DNA of 24,865 bases from Coprococcus sp. (lineage in GTDB: Bacteria > Bacillota > Clostridia > Lachnospirales > Lachnospiraceae), in the NCBI GenBank assembly GCA_016296785.1, contig JAEDHX010000026.1:1-24865 (forward strand). The letters are read 5' to 3'. The notes beneath the pieces are model-generated. The model was not told the origin of the DNA. It was given only the letters and a program-made list of their open reading frames with translations, and did no database searches. Made by a program: the position numbers and the translations under genes. Below, piece by piece: positions 14,737 to 22,653 of the stretch. Within the stretch, counting starts at the first letter, position 1, and each line of letters opens with the position of its first letter.

Positions 14737-15465
14737 TTATGTTTTTGGATTTACAGTAATTGTCCATCTAATTACATTTCCATTAATATATCCGTTCATA
14801 TCAATAATTGCATCAGCAACTGCCTGATCGTTAACTGTAACGTCATATGTAACTATATATTTTTGGCCGGCATCAAGCTGAGGAAGACCTGTAACAGTTA
14901 ATGTTTCCTCTGGAGCATAATATGGATTCTGGGCATATGATGCACTATAACTGTCAGGTGACACAATAGTACCATCTTCTCTCTTAATAACAAGAGAAGC
15001 TTTGTCGTATGTTACAATATTATGAAGAGATGTATTCTCTGTAAGCTTATCAACAAAAGAAACTGTATCCCTTGTTCCCTTTGTTGAACCAATCTCAATT
15101 GTATAAGAAATCTTACCATCGTCCTTATTGAAGGTAGCTGATGTTTTTGATGAATTAATATCAAATGCATTCAGGTCTGATTCTATACTAATATTCGTAG
15201 ATATATCATCTGTAGCACCCTTAAAAACTATTTCAGATTCATTCTTATTACCGGAATTATTAGCTGAACAATCAAGTGTAACAGTACCATCAAATCCCTG
15301 TATAGATGTAAAGCCCTCTTTTGATGTTTCAAATACAATCTTAATATATGTCTTTCCGTTCACATCAACATCAATATTATAGTGACCAACAACAATATCA
15401 TTACTCATAACATCGCCTTCATCACTATTATTGAAATATAAGTTTTCCGGCAAATTTTTACACAT
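14737..15465 (-). CDS. Orphan isopeptide-adhesin-like domain protein, probably truncated
   Basis: Protein of 242 residues from ATG 15465; a TTG nine bases earlier keeps the frame open, but the GGAG ribosome binding site lies inside that extension. It begins MCKNLPENLYF and continues with beta-rich, Thr/Ser/Asn-rich sequence like the N-terminal region of Gram-positive isopeptide-forming fimbrial adhesins (a VVGHYNID strand, IGSTKGTRDTVSFVDKL, LVIKREDGTIVSPDSYS, NGNVIRWTITVNPKT). Such proteins normally have a signal peptide and about 100 residues before the LPENL-like point, further domains after the WTITVNP-like point, and a sorting signal. None is present, and an in-frame stop lies eight codons upstream of the start. 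It may be a relic of a longer adhesin gene or a minimal cytoplasmic or spore-layer protein. It has its own terminator. Family assignment is by pattern only. Confidence 0.6.
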   Translation of the reverse strand: MCKNLPENLYFNNSDEGDVMSNDIVVGHYNIDVDVNGKTYIKIVFETSKEGFTSIQGFDGTVTLDCSANNSGNKNESEIVFKGATDDISTNISIESDLNAFDINSSKTSATFNKDDGKISYTIEIGSTKGTRDTVSFVDKLTENTSLHNIVTYDKASLVIKREDGTIVSPDSYSASYAQNPYYAPEETLTVTGLPQLDAGQKYIVTYDVTVNDQAVADAIIDMNGYINGNVIRWTITVNPKT

Positions 15466-15570
15466 AATCTCCAATAAAATAAATAGTTTACATAATGTAT
15501 TTCGTATTTATTTTTGAAAATTGATATTAAAACGTATATAAACTCTATTATCTCAACTTACGTTTCATAA

Positions 15571-15600
15571 TAATATAAAGATAATTGAGTACAATATACT
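15571..15600 (+). promoter_or_regulatory. Weak sigma-E-like promoter candidate before the coat gene pair
   Basis: TAATATA (15571-15577), a 15-base spacer and AATATACT (15593-15600) give a partial sigma-E match. An overlapping alternative is TTCATAAT (15564-15571) with AGTACAAT (15588-15595) at 16-base spacing. Neither is strong and the region is very AT-rich. A sporulation sigma factor is expected because the downstream genes look like coat genes. Confidence 0.25.
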
Positions 15601-15640
15601 TTGTAGTATTAATTTATAAAAATAATAGGAGGAACTTTTT

Positions 15641-15823
15641 ATGACAAATCTAACCGAAAAAGAACTATCTATACTAAATGATTCTTTATCAGAAGAAGAA
15701 CTTCTTGTAAAGAAATACAATATGCTTGCAGAACATGCTACAGATGATGAAACAAAAGCGAAAATGCAGCAAATTGCATCTCGTCATCAGTCTCACTTTG
15801 ATGAATTATACCAATTATTATAA
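15641..15823 (+). CDS. Small CotF-like spore coat protein, first of pair
   Basis: Sixty-residue helical protein with AGGAGG before the ATG. The pattern TEKELSILNDSLSEEELLVKKYNMLAEHATDDETK and the final QIASRHQSHFDELYQLL resemble the first two helices of ferritin-like coat F proteins, including the spaced Glu and the His-x-x-His near the end. It is followed 17 bases later by a gene for the second-half type, so the two may pair to rebuild a four-helix unit. CotF-domain proteins are found in spore coats of bacilli and clostridia. No signal peptide. The function beyond a structural coat role is unknown, and a ferritin-like metal site is only a possibility. Confidence 0.7.
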   Translation: MTNLTEKELSILNDSLSEEELLVKKYNMLAEHATDDETKAKMQQIASRHQSHFDELYQLL

Positions 15824-15840
15824 TAATGGAGGAATAAATT

Positions 15841-16104
15841 ATGTATCAGGGATATACAGAAAAAGAAATTCTCGGAGATGCCTTATCAACAGCTAAGGCA
15901 ACTACATGTAACTATAATACATTTTCAAATGAGTGTTCTCATGAAAATGTAAGAAATACTATGCTCAACATTCTTGCTGATGAACATGATATTCAAGATG
16001 ATGTTTTCCACATAATGTCATCAAAGGGGTACTACCCTACTACAGCCGCTGACAGTCAGAAAATCGAAGAAGCAAAACAGAAATATAAATCCTGCTGTTG
16101 CTAA
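15841..16104 (+). CDS. CotF-domain spore coat protein with tri-cysteine tail
   Basis: Protein of 87 residues. The core LSTAKATTCNYNTFSNECSHENVRNTM followed by LADEHDIQDDVFHIMSSKGYYPT is the characteristic coat F (PF07875-type) pattern: two helices with the EH-x-I-Q and the M-x-x-KGYY end. GGAGG precedes the ATG, and the gene lies 17 bases after the smaller coat gene. The tail, QKYKSCCC, ends in three consecutive cysteines, in addition to two cysteines in the core; such ends suggest disulfide cross-linking into an insoluble coat, which is inference. The gene ends before a stem-loop that separates it from convergent gpsA. Confidence 0.88.
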   Translation: MYQGYTEKEILGDALSTAKATTCNYNTFSNECSHENVRNTMLNILADEHDIQDDVFHIMSSKGYYPTTAADSQKIEEAKQKYKSCCC

Positions 16105-16137
16105 TTAGTCATATCATATAAATATTGCACATGCAAA

Positions 16138-16169
16138 CAGGAGGCAAACCTGATATGGTAAGCCTCCTG
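16138..16169. terminator. Stem-loop between convergent coat gene and gpsA, probable terminator
   Basis: CAGGAGGC (16138-16145) pairs with GCCTCCTG (16162-16169) across a 16-base loop. The stem is short but GC-rich. It lies 33 bases after the coat gene stop and 17 bases past the gpsA stop. Flanking T-runs are short on both strands. Confidence 0.6.
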
Positions 16170-16186
16170 ATTGTTATATTTCATCA

Positions 16187-17176
16187 TTAAACTTCTGCTT
16201 TTCTATCCCTGCCAAGAAGCTCATACATAGCATCTCTTGCAGGTTTTCCTTCAAATAATACTTTATTAATCTGTTCAACAATTGGCATATCAACATTATA
16301 TTTCTTTGCCAGAAGAAGAGTTGCCTTTGCAGAGTATACACCTTCTACAACCATCTTAACCTCTGACATAGCTTCCTCATAAGATTTGCCCTGGCCGATA
16401 AGATATCCCGCATTTCTGTTACGACTATGTCTGGAGGTACATGTTACTATCAAATCTCCCATACCTGAAAGACCTGCAAGCGTCTCAACCTTAGCACCCA
16501 TTGCAACACCAAGTCTCATTATCTCAGCCATACCTCTTGTCATAAGAGCAGCCTTAGTATTATCACCACATCCAAGTCCATCAGAAATACCTGCAGCAAG
16601 TGCAATTACATTCTTAACAGAACCACCAAGCTCAATACCTGCAATATCAGTACTTGTATATACTCTGAACACTTCATTCATAAACACATTCTGAATTAAT
16701 TCAGCTGTTTTGATATCTCTTGAACCAACAACTACAGTCGTAGGAATTCCTCTGCTTACTTCTTCAGCATGACTAGGACCTGAAAGAACTGATACATTTG
16801 CTAATGGAATCTCCTCTTCGATTATTTCAACAAGAGCTGTTAATGTAGCCTCTTCAATACCCTTACTTACGTTTACAATTATCTGACCTTCAGAAACAAA
16901 ACCGGCACCGGCTTTTGCAGTACTTCTTACAAATGGAGATGGAACTGCGCATACAATCAATTCCTTATCTCTTGTTGCATACTCCATGTCTGTAGTAAAC
17001 TCAATACTGCTATGTAATATAACACCAGGTAATCTATCCCTTTGCTCATGATAATTATTTAACATTTCAATTTCTTTTGCATCAATAGACCAAACAGTTA
17101 CTAAGTGGCCATTACCTGCAAGCAGATTAGCAAGCGCTGTTCCCCAGCTGCCTGCGCCCCAAATACCTATCTTCAT
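16187..17176 (-). CDS. gpsA: Glycerol-3-phosphate dehydrogenase [NAD(P)+]
   Basis: Makes sn-glycerol-3-phosphate from dihydroxyacetone phosphate in the cytoplasm, supplying the backbone of phospholipids. At 329 residues it has normal length. The N-terminal Rossmann motif is GIWGAGSWGTALA (GxGxxG, 7-12), and ICAVPSPFVR and NVSKGIE follow. The catalytic-domain signature is GGSVKNVIALAAGISDGLGCGDNTKAALMTRG (Lys at about 189, read in parts). Further along is TSRHSRNRNAG. AGGAGG lies 8 bases before the ATG. It is the last gene of the long operon and follows plsY by 31 bases; PlsY uses its product, so the two steps are adjacent in pathway and genome. Confidence 0.97.
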   Translation of the reverse strand: MKIGIWGAGSWGTALANLLAGNGHLVTVWSIDAKEIEMLNNYHEQRDRLPGVILHSSIEFTTDMEYATRDKELIVCAVPSPFVRSTAKAGAGFVSEGQIIVNVSKGIEEATLTALVEIIEEEIPLANVSVLSGPSHAEEVSRGIPTTVVVGSRDIKTAELIQNVFMNEVFRVYTSTDIAGIELGGSVKNVIALAAGISDGLGCGDNTKAALMTRGMAEIMRLGVAMGAKVETLAGLSGMGDLIVTCTSRHSRNRNAGYLIGQGKSYEEAMSEVKMVVEGVYSAKATLLLAKKYNVDMPIVEQINKVLFEGKPARDAMYELLGRDRKAEV

Positions 17177-17207
17177 AACATATTCCTCCTACAAAACAAA
17201 ATTGCTG

Positions 17208-17873
17208 TTAAGCAGCTTCAGACTTTTTACCTAACGATAACTTATTCTCAGTACCATTTATCAGTCTCTTTATATTAGCACTGTGCCTGATAATACCAAG
17301 AATAGCTATAAGCGCCAGTACAATACAGCTTTCAAGTTTTTTTGAATCTGAAACAAAGTTAAATGAACCTGTGTAAACAAATATTGTATATGAAACTAAT
17401 AAACCAATTACTAAGCAAATAGAACCGACAGATACATACTTAGTTATTGCAACACATAAAACAAATAATACAAGCTCTACAAGTGCAATTCGCCAATCAA
17501 GAAGTCCTATTGCAATACCTGATGTAGCTGCAATACCTTTACCTCCCTTAAATTGCATATAAAACGGGAAATTATGTCCAAGTACAACTCCTGCAGCAGC
17601 ATATATTACATAAAGATATACATTATCAACTCCAAGTATATTCATAATAATATGAGTTAATGTACAAGCTGCTACAGATTTAATTAAATCACCAAGGAAA
17701 ACAACAATTCCGGCCTTTTTACCTAATACACGAAGTGCATTTGTTGTGCCGGCATTTCCGCTTCCATGCTGTCTGATATCAATTCCGTGTAATTTACCAT
17801 AAATATAACTTGTCTGGATTAAGCCAAAGCAATATCCTCCTACTAAACATAATATTCTTGCTAGTATTAACAT
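17208..17873 (-). CDS. plsY: Acyl-phosphate:glycerol-3-phosphate acyltransferase
   Basis: Integral membrane enzyme that transfers an acyl group from acyl-phosphate to glycerol-3-phosphate, giving lysophosphatidic acid. It has 221 residues with about five to six hydrophobic segments. Conserved loops are GSGNAGTTNALRVLG (37-51), GDLIKS (61-66), GHNFPFYMQFKGGKGIA (99-115) and a C-terminal IRHSANIKRLINGTE. The N-terminal hydrophobic segment overlaps the start of translation, as usual. Its ATG overlaps the der stop codon (TAATG), which suggests translational coupling. The C-terminal extension after the RL-NGTE motif is short and polar. Confidence 0.96.
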   Translation of the reverse strand: MLILARILCLVGGYCFGLIQTSYIYGKLHGIDIRQHGSGNAGTTNALRVLGKKAGIVVFLGDLIKSVAACTLTHIIMNILGVDNVYLYVIYAAAGVVLGHNFPFYMQFKGGKGIAATSGIAIGLLDWRIALVELVLFVLCVAITKYVSVGSICLVIGLLVSYTIFVYTGSFNFVSDSKKLESCIVLALIAILGIIRHSANIKRLINGTENKLSLGKKSEAA

Positions 17874-19195
17874 TACTTATCTTTCCTCTCTCTAATTATG
17901 AATTTTAATGGTGTTCCCCTAAATCCAAAGGATTCTCTTATTCTATTCTCAATGTATCTTGTATATGAAAAATGCATTAATTCTTTATCGTTTACAAATA
18001 TAACAAATGTAGGTGGTTTTACAGAAACCTGTGTAATATAAAATAATTTAAGTCTCTTACCCTTATCTGATGGAGGCTGCTGCATCGCAACCGCTTCAGT
18101 CATAATCTCATTTAGTACACCTGTTGCAACACGAAGTGAATGATTCTCAATTACAGCATCAATCGTATCAAATAGCTTAGGAAGTCTCTGACCGGATTTA
18201 GCTGAGATAAATATCAGCTCAGCATAAGGCATATATGAAAGCTTATTTCTTATTTCTTCAGTAAACTTATATATCGTCTTATCGTCCTTCTCGATTGCAT
18301 CCCATTTATTTACGGCGATAATCATACCTTTGCCTCTTTCGTGAGCAATACCTGCAATCTTTGTATCCTGATCTGTAATTCCTTCCGTCGCATCAATAAC
18401 AAGAACTGCAACATTGCATCGCTCAACAGCTGAGACAGTTCTAATAATGCTATATCTTTCAATATCTTCTTTAATCTTGCTTTTCTTCCTTAGACCTGCA
18501 GTATCAATAAACACATACTCAGTTCCATTTCTCACAATCTCAGTATCAATAGCATCTCTGGTAGTACCTGCAATATCAGATACAATAACACGATCCTCAC
18601 CAAGAAGCTTATTAATTATAGACGATTTTCCTACATTTGGTTTACCTATTATTGCAATACGAGGTCTCTCATCTTCTTCCTCTTCCTTTGCAGATTCATC
18701 AAAATAGCTAACAACAACATCAAGCATATCACCGATACCTAATCTTGAGGCACCTGATATAGGCATAGGATCACCAAGACCTAAATTATAAAACTCATAT
18801 ACATCAGGCATGAATTTCTCGAAGCTGTCTACCTTATTTACAACAAGTACAATGGGCTTTTTTGAACGACGGAGCATATCAGCTACCTTTGAATCATCAT
18901 CTACGAGTCCCTGTCTTACATCAGTCATAAAAAGTATTACATCGGCAGTATCAATTGCAATCTCAGCCTGTTCACGCATACTCTTTAATATAATATTGTC
19001 AGACTCAGGCTCAATACCTCCGGTATCTATTAATGTGAAATTATAATCAAGCCATGAAACATCAGCATATATTCTGTCTCTTGTTACTCCGGGTGTATCC
19101 TGAACAATTGAAATTTTCTCGCCTGCTAATGCATTAAACAATGTCGACTTACCAACATTTGGTCTTCCGACAATTGCAACAATTGGTTTACTCAT
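17873..19195 (-). CDS. der: Ribosome-associated GTPase Der (EngA)
   Basis: Double GTPase needed for maturation of the 50S ribosomal subunit. The 440 residues contain two tandem G domains. The first has GRPNVGKST (10-18), a DTPGVTRDR switch, DTGG and NKVD. An acidic linker (AKEEEEDERP) joins it to the second, with GKPNVGKSS (about 183), DIAGTTRDAIDTE, DTAGLRKKSK and NKWD. The C-terminal KH-like domain (about 350-440) ends FRGTPLKFIIRERKDK, as in the family. GGAGG lies 8 bases before the ATG. It overlaps the DUF512 gene end by 8 bases and the plsY start by 1 base. Confidence 0.98.
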   Translation of the reverse strand: MSKPIVAIVGRPNVGKSTLFNALAGEKISIVQDTPGVTRDRIYADVSWLDYNFTLIDTGGIEPESDNIILKSMREQAEIAIDTADVILFMTDVRQGLVDDDSKVADMLRRSKKPIVLVVNKVDSFEKFMPDVYEFYNLGLGDPMPISGASRLGIGDMLDVVVSYFDESAKEEEEDERPRIAIIGKPNVGKSSIINKLLGEDRVIVSDIAGTTRDAIDTEIVRNGTEYVFIDTAGLRKKSKIKEDIERYSIIRTVSAVERCNVAVLVIDATEGITDQDTKIAGIAHERGKGMIIAVNKWDAIEKDDKTIYKFTEEIRNKLSYMPYAELIFISAKSGQRLPKLFDTIDAVIENHSLRVATGVLNEIMTEAVAMQQPPSDKGKRLKLFYITQVSVKPPTFVIFVNDKELMHFSYTRYIENRIRESFGFRGTPLKFIIRERKDK

Positions 19196-20510
19196 TACAT
19201 TTTCCTCCGATTATTCCATGCACGAAATCTGCACCGTTAGATTTTACAATATAAACTTCAACTTGTAAAGCTTGCTCAAGCTCTTTTAAAGTAACATCAT
19301 CTAAAAAGACATCTTCATCAGCCTTTAAAACATTATTAGGAATTAGCAACCTGCTCCCAAGCTTCTTCCCTTTTAATTGGTTAATAATATCGCCACCGGT
19401 AAGAAGACCTGTAACAGTAATTTTATGACCAAAGAAATCATTTATAATTCTATATACATTAATCTTCACATTAGGAAATTTCCCGTTTAATGTATCAGCC
19501 AGCTTCTTTATTGAGTCATATGCTAAAACGCCGGTAATAACAGAAGCCTCATATATTCTGTCGTCACCTTCTAAACTATCTAATTCTTCAGTAAATTCCT
19601 CGAAAAGAAGTCTCATCATACCAACACCATTTTCAAGCTGGATATATCCATCGTATCTGTCAGCCTCAGGAAAATCCATGCCGGCATTAATATACCACTC
19701 ATCGCTGGCATGTACAAAATGATTACCATATTCCGCAAATGACTTCTTTTGAAAATCCTCGATAATTCCAATAACTTCTTTTGCATCTTCTGATGAAAAT
19801 GGTTCAAGCTCAAATAATCCATCCCTATAGTCAGACAAACCTACCGGAACAACTGAAAGGCTTTCCATCACAGGAGCAAATGTAAGAAGATCCGAAATAG
19901 TTCTCTTAAGCTCCTTCCCATCATTAATCCCCTTACAAAGAACAATCTGACCATTCATTGGTATATTTGCATCATAAAACTTCTTTATGTTATCCATAAT
20001 ATTGCCGGCAAATCTGTTATTTAGCATTTTGCATCGAAGCTCAGGATTAGTTGAATGCACCGATATATTTATTGGTGCAAGATGATAATTTATAATTCTT
20101 TCAACGTCCTTATCCTTCATATTGGTAAGGGTAATATAGTTTCCCTGAAGGAATGAAAGTCTGGAATCATCATCCTTAAAATAAATCGTATCACGCATTC
20201 CCTTTGGATTTTGATCAATAAAGCAAAAGATACATTTGTTATGACAAGACTTATAATTATCCATAAGGCTATTTTCAAACTCAATACCTAAGTCCTCATC
20301 ATAATCCTTTTCAATCTCAAGTAACCACTCATCACCATTCTCTTTCCTGACAAGCAGCTCAATATATTCATCATTTATTAGATACTGGTAGTCAAATATA
20401 TCCTCAATTTCATGATTATTTATCATAAGCACAGCGTCCCCTGATACAATATCCATCTCATTCGCTATACTACCCTCTAATACATTTTTTACTATATGCT
20501 CATGCATCAT
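19188..20510 (-). CDS. DUF512 radical-SAM-like FeS protein with PDZ-like N terminus
   Basis: Protein of 440 residues with the DUF512 layout. The N-terminal PDZ-like segment (about 5-70, EGSIANEMDIVSGDAVLMINN) precedes the radical-SAM-type cluster motif SCHNKCIFC (CX3CX2C, Cys89, Cys93, Cys96) with IDQNPKGMR directly after. A barrel-like region (about 100-230) contains YITLTNMKD and PINISVHSTNPELR. The C-terminal DUF512 domain holds SVVPVGLSDYRDG and GLLTGGDIINQLKG. The family is widespread in Firmicutes and Cyanobacteria and is commonly next to der, but its reaction is not established. The cluster cysteines suggest S-adenosylmethionine chemistry on an unknown substrate. TAGGAGG lies 9 bases before the first ATG. 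It overlaps der by 8 bases, so the pair is probably co-expressed. Confidence 0.9.
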   Translation of the reverse strand: MMHEHIVKNVLEGSIANEMDIVSGDAVLMINNHEIEDIFDYQYLINDEYIELLVRKENGDEWLLEIEKDYDEDLGIEFENSLMDNYKSCHNKCIFCFIDQNPKGMRDTIYFKDDDSRLSFLQGNYITLTNMKDKDVERIINYHLAPINISVHSTNPELRCKMLNNRFAGNIMDNIKKFYDANIPMNGQIVLCKGINDGKELKRTISDLLTFAPVMESLSVVPVGLSDYRDGLFELEPFSSEDAKEVIGIIEDFQKKSFAEYGNHFVHASDEWYINAGMDFPEADRYDGYIQLENGVGMMRLLFEEFTEELDSLEGDDRIYEASVITGVLAYDSIKKLADTLNGKFPNVKINVYRIINDFFGHKITVTGLLTGGDIINQLKGKKLGSRLLIPNNVLKADEDVFLDDVTLKELEQALQVEVYIVKSNGADFVHGIIGGKCNE

Positions 20511-20537
20511 GTATCATATCCTCCTACCCAAACAGGC

Positions 20538-21383
20538 TTATTCCGGAAGCATAATAAAGCCTCCTAAATTACCTCTCAATCCTTTACTTGCTCTATGTGA
20601 AAATAACAAATTAGGATTACAGCAAGTGCAAATATCTGTTATGGCTATATTACTATCGCATATGCCACTATTTATGAGATTATAATAATTAGCCTTGTGC
20701 AAATCAAGCTGGTATTTGCCATTATTTTTACTAATAATCATGCTGTTATACTCAGATTTTGTATATGCCGCTTCGAATTCAACAGCAACATCGCTGCTAA
20801 CCTCATAACAATCCCTGCAAATAGAAGGTCCAATAGCACATACAATATTATCAGGGCTGCATCCATAATCATCTATCATGGTATTAATCATTCGACTGCT
20901 TATATTTAGTACTGTTCCTTTCCAGCCGGAATGATTCATTGCAACTACTTTATTAACAGGATCATAGAAATATATCGGAACGCAGTCCGCATAAAAGGTC
21001 ATAAGTGGAATTCCTGGTACATTAGTAACTAATCCATCAATTGAAATAATATCAGAAACTCTCATAATCCCTTTGCCGGCGTCCTCTTTCGTCACCTTAT
21101 AAATATCAGTTTTATGTACCTGATCTGAAAATACAAGCTTCCTGTAATCATAGCCGGCAGCTTTAGCAAGTCTTTTATGATTCTCCATAACATATGCTTC
21201 CTTGTCACCTCTATGAAAACTGAGATTCAGACTAGACAAATGATCCCTGCTTACTCCTCCAAGCCTTGTGGAAAAACCATTTACAATGCCATATTCATCC
21301 AATATATTAAAGCTAAAATACACTAAGCCGTTATCATTATGAAGCTTGGTTGACCGCTCATTATTTAAGTATTTAATATCCAT
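20538..21383 (-). CDS. pgeF: Peptidoglycan editing factor PgeF (YfiH/laccase-domain family)
   Basis: Copper/zinc-dependent YfiH-family (laccase-domain) protein, 281 residues from ATG 21383. Upstream in-frame codons run to 21416, but the GGAAGG ribosome binding site lies within them and the shorter start falls just past the yraN stop at 21385. Family metal-site residues are visible: His90 in DQVHKTD, Cys134 in ADCVPI and His151 in NHSGWKGT. The C-terminal DICTCCNPNLLFSHR and GNLGGFIMLP segments are also typical. Members have been described both as polyphenol/purine nucleoside-active enzymes and, in E. coli, as a factor limiting wrong amino acids in peptidoglycan stems. The true substrate here is open. 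It sits in tight order between yraN and the DUF512 gene. Confidence 0.93.
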   Translation of the reverse strand: MDIKYLNNERSTKLHNDNGLVYFSFNILDEYGIVNGFSTRLGGVSRDHLSSLNLSFHRGDKEAYVMENHKRLAKAAGYDYRKLVFSDQVHKTDIYKVTKEDAGKGIMRVSDIISIDGLVTNVPGIPLMTFYADCVPIYFYDPVNKVVAMNHSGWKGTVLNISSRMINTMIDDYGCSPDNIVCAIGPSICRDCYEVSSDVAVEFEAAYTKSEYNSMIISKNNGKYQLDLHKANYYNLINSGICDSNIAITDICTCCNPNLLFSHRASKGLRGNLGGFIMLPE

Positions 21384-21384
21384 T

Positions 21385-21753
21385 CTATCTATACCTTCCA
21401 CAATAACTAAAAGCATTTTTTATATGATTAATCTTACTATTCTTTGAAACAGCAATAACATCATATCTTATTGGTACATTTACGCCGAAGCCCTTATTAT
21501 TCAAGTAGAATATAGACACATCTGATATCTGACGCTGCTTTCTAATATCAACTGCTTCCTCACCATATCCCTTGATGCTGCTTCCTCTATATTTCACCTC
21601 AATAAATACAATATAAGCACCATCCTTGGCAATAATATCAATCTCGCCCTTATTCACTCTATAGTTTCTATCAAGAATAGTATAACCATTTTCAATAAGA
21701 TATGATACTGCTGCAGCTTCGTATTCACTTCCAATCTTTCTGGAATTATACAT
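21385..21753 (-). CDS. yraN: YraN family endonuclease-like protein
   Basis: A UPF0102/YraN protein with a restriction-endonuclease-like fold. ATG 21753 is chosen because AGAGGTG lies about 6 bases upstream; an open frame continues to 21798 but has no ribosome binding site. That gives 122 residues, the usual length. Motifs are GSEYEAAAVSYL, the core GEIDIIAKD followed by IVFIEVKYR (the E-x-D ... E-V-K nuclease-like site) and SDVSIFYL. The role in the cell is not well established; a link to DNA processing or Holliday-junction metabolism has been suggested. It is commonly adjacent to rnhB in bacteria, as here. Confidence 0.93.
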   Translation of the reverse strand: MYNSRKIGSEYEAAAVSYLIENGYTILDRNYRVNKGEIDIIAKDGAYIVFIEVKYRGSSIKGYGEEAVDIRKQRQISDVSIFYLNNKGFGVNVPIRYDVIAVSKNSKINHIKNAFSYCGRYR

Positions 21754-21818
21754 ATATGCACCTCTTATAAATATAATGTAACAATAATCATAAATCAAAA
21801 TATTTATAAATAAAAGTT

Positions 21819-22571
21819 CTAAACAAAATTCTTTATAAATGATCTTCTATGGATACTACAAGGTCCAAATTCCTTAAGTGCATCAATATGCTGCTTTGAA
21901 CCATACCCCTTATTCTTTGCAAACCCGTATTCAGGATACATCTTATCATATTCTACCATAAGCCTATCCCTGGTAACCTTAGCAATAATACTTGCTGCTG
22001 CTATTGAACCGGATAATGTATCACCTTTAATAATCGGAATCTGTGTAATATCTACACCCGGTATAGTAACGGCATCATTCAGCAACAAATCAGGTCTTAC
22101 TGAAAGCTTTGAAATAGCCTGCTTCATAGCCTCATAATCAGCATTAAGAATATTTATTTCATCAATAACCTTCTCATCTGCCATTCCTATCCCAACTGCT
22201 ACTGCCTTTTCCATTATTTCATCAAATAACTCGTTGCGCTTCTTCTCTGACAATTGCTTCGAATCATTTAAATATAAAATATCACACTCTTTTGGCAGTA
22301 TAACTGCAGCAGCAACAACAGGTCCGGCAAGAGGTCCACGCCCTACCTCATCAATACCGCAAATATACTTCGCATTATCATTTTCTCTTTCGTATCTAAA
22401 CATTTCAAATGAACGAGCGAGCTCCTTATTGTGTTCATCAATTCGCTTATATGCTGAGCTTATAAGCTTCTTAACTCCATCTCTATCATCATCAGAAAAA
22501 CTGCAAATAACATCATTTAGCTTATCAATCGGTGTATTAGCAAATAAATCTTTTATCTCAGATATCTTCAT
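21819..22571 (-). CDS. rnhB: Ribonuclease HII
   Basis: Removes RNA from RNA-DNA hybrids and single misincorporated ribonucleotides. Starting from ATG 22571 (GGAGGAG upstream; the frame continues to 22592 but would overlap the ribosome binding site) it has 250 residues. An N-terminal helical extension (1-66) of the long RnhB type precedes the catalytic domain. Motifs are CGIDEVGRGPLAGPVVAAAVIL (Asp74, Glu75, in parts), LNDSKQLSEKKR and GDTLSGSIAAASIIAKVTRDR. The end YGFAKNKGYGSKQHI...GPCSIHRRSF is the usual C-terminal signature. It follows the lysine-rich lepB and a strong stem-loop, and precedes yraN. Confidence 0.97.
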   Translation of the reverse strand: MKISEIKDLFANTPIDKLNDVICSFSDDDRDGVKKLISSAYKRIDEHNKELARSFEMFRYERENDNAKYICGIDEVGRGPLAGPVVAAAVILPKECDILYLNDSKQLSEKKRNELFDEIMEKAVAVGIGMADEKVIDEINILNADYEAMKQAISKLSVRPDLLLNDAVTIPGVDITQIPIIKGDTLSGSIAAASIIAKVTRDRLMVEYDKMYPEYGFAKNKGYGSKQHIDALKEFGPCSIHRRSFIKNFV

Positions 22572-22604
22572 AACTCTCCTCCGTACAAACAATACCTATG
22601 CTAC

Positions 22605-22643
22605 TAATTAAGGGCTGTGCCATATGGCTTCAGCCCTTAATTA
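22605..22643. terminator. Nested stem-loop between lepB and rnhB
   Basis: Arms 22605-22617 and 22631-22643 (TAATTAAGGGCTG and its complement) pair over 13 bases. The 13-base loop itself holds the palindrome GCCATATGGC. There is no good T-run on the minus strand, so it may be a weak attenuator, a processing site or an mRNA-stability hairpin within the operon rather than a full terminator. Confidence 0.5.
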
Positions 22644-22653
22644 ACTTATGCAT

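Noticed and set aside
15466..15640. Search for the missing N terminus of the adhesin-like protein in other frames
   Set aside because: The 175-base stretch is very AT-rich, has stops in frame and shows no signal-peptide-like coding.
22234..22611. Plus-strand open frame of 125 codons over rnhB, and a similar one over lepB
   Set aside because: Antisense to well-recognised genes, no ribosome binding site, protein unlike any family.
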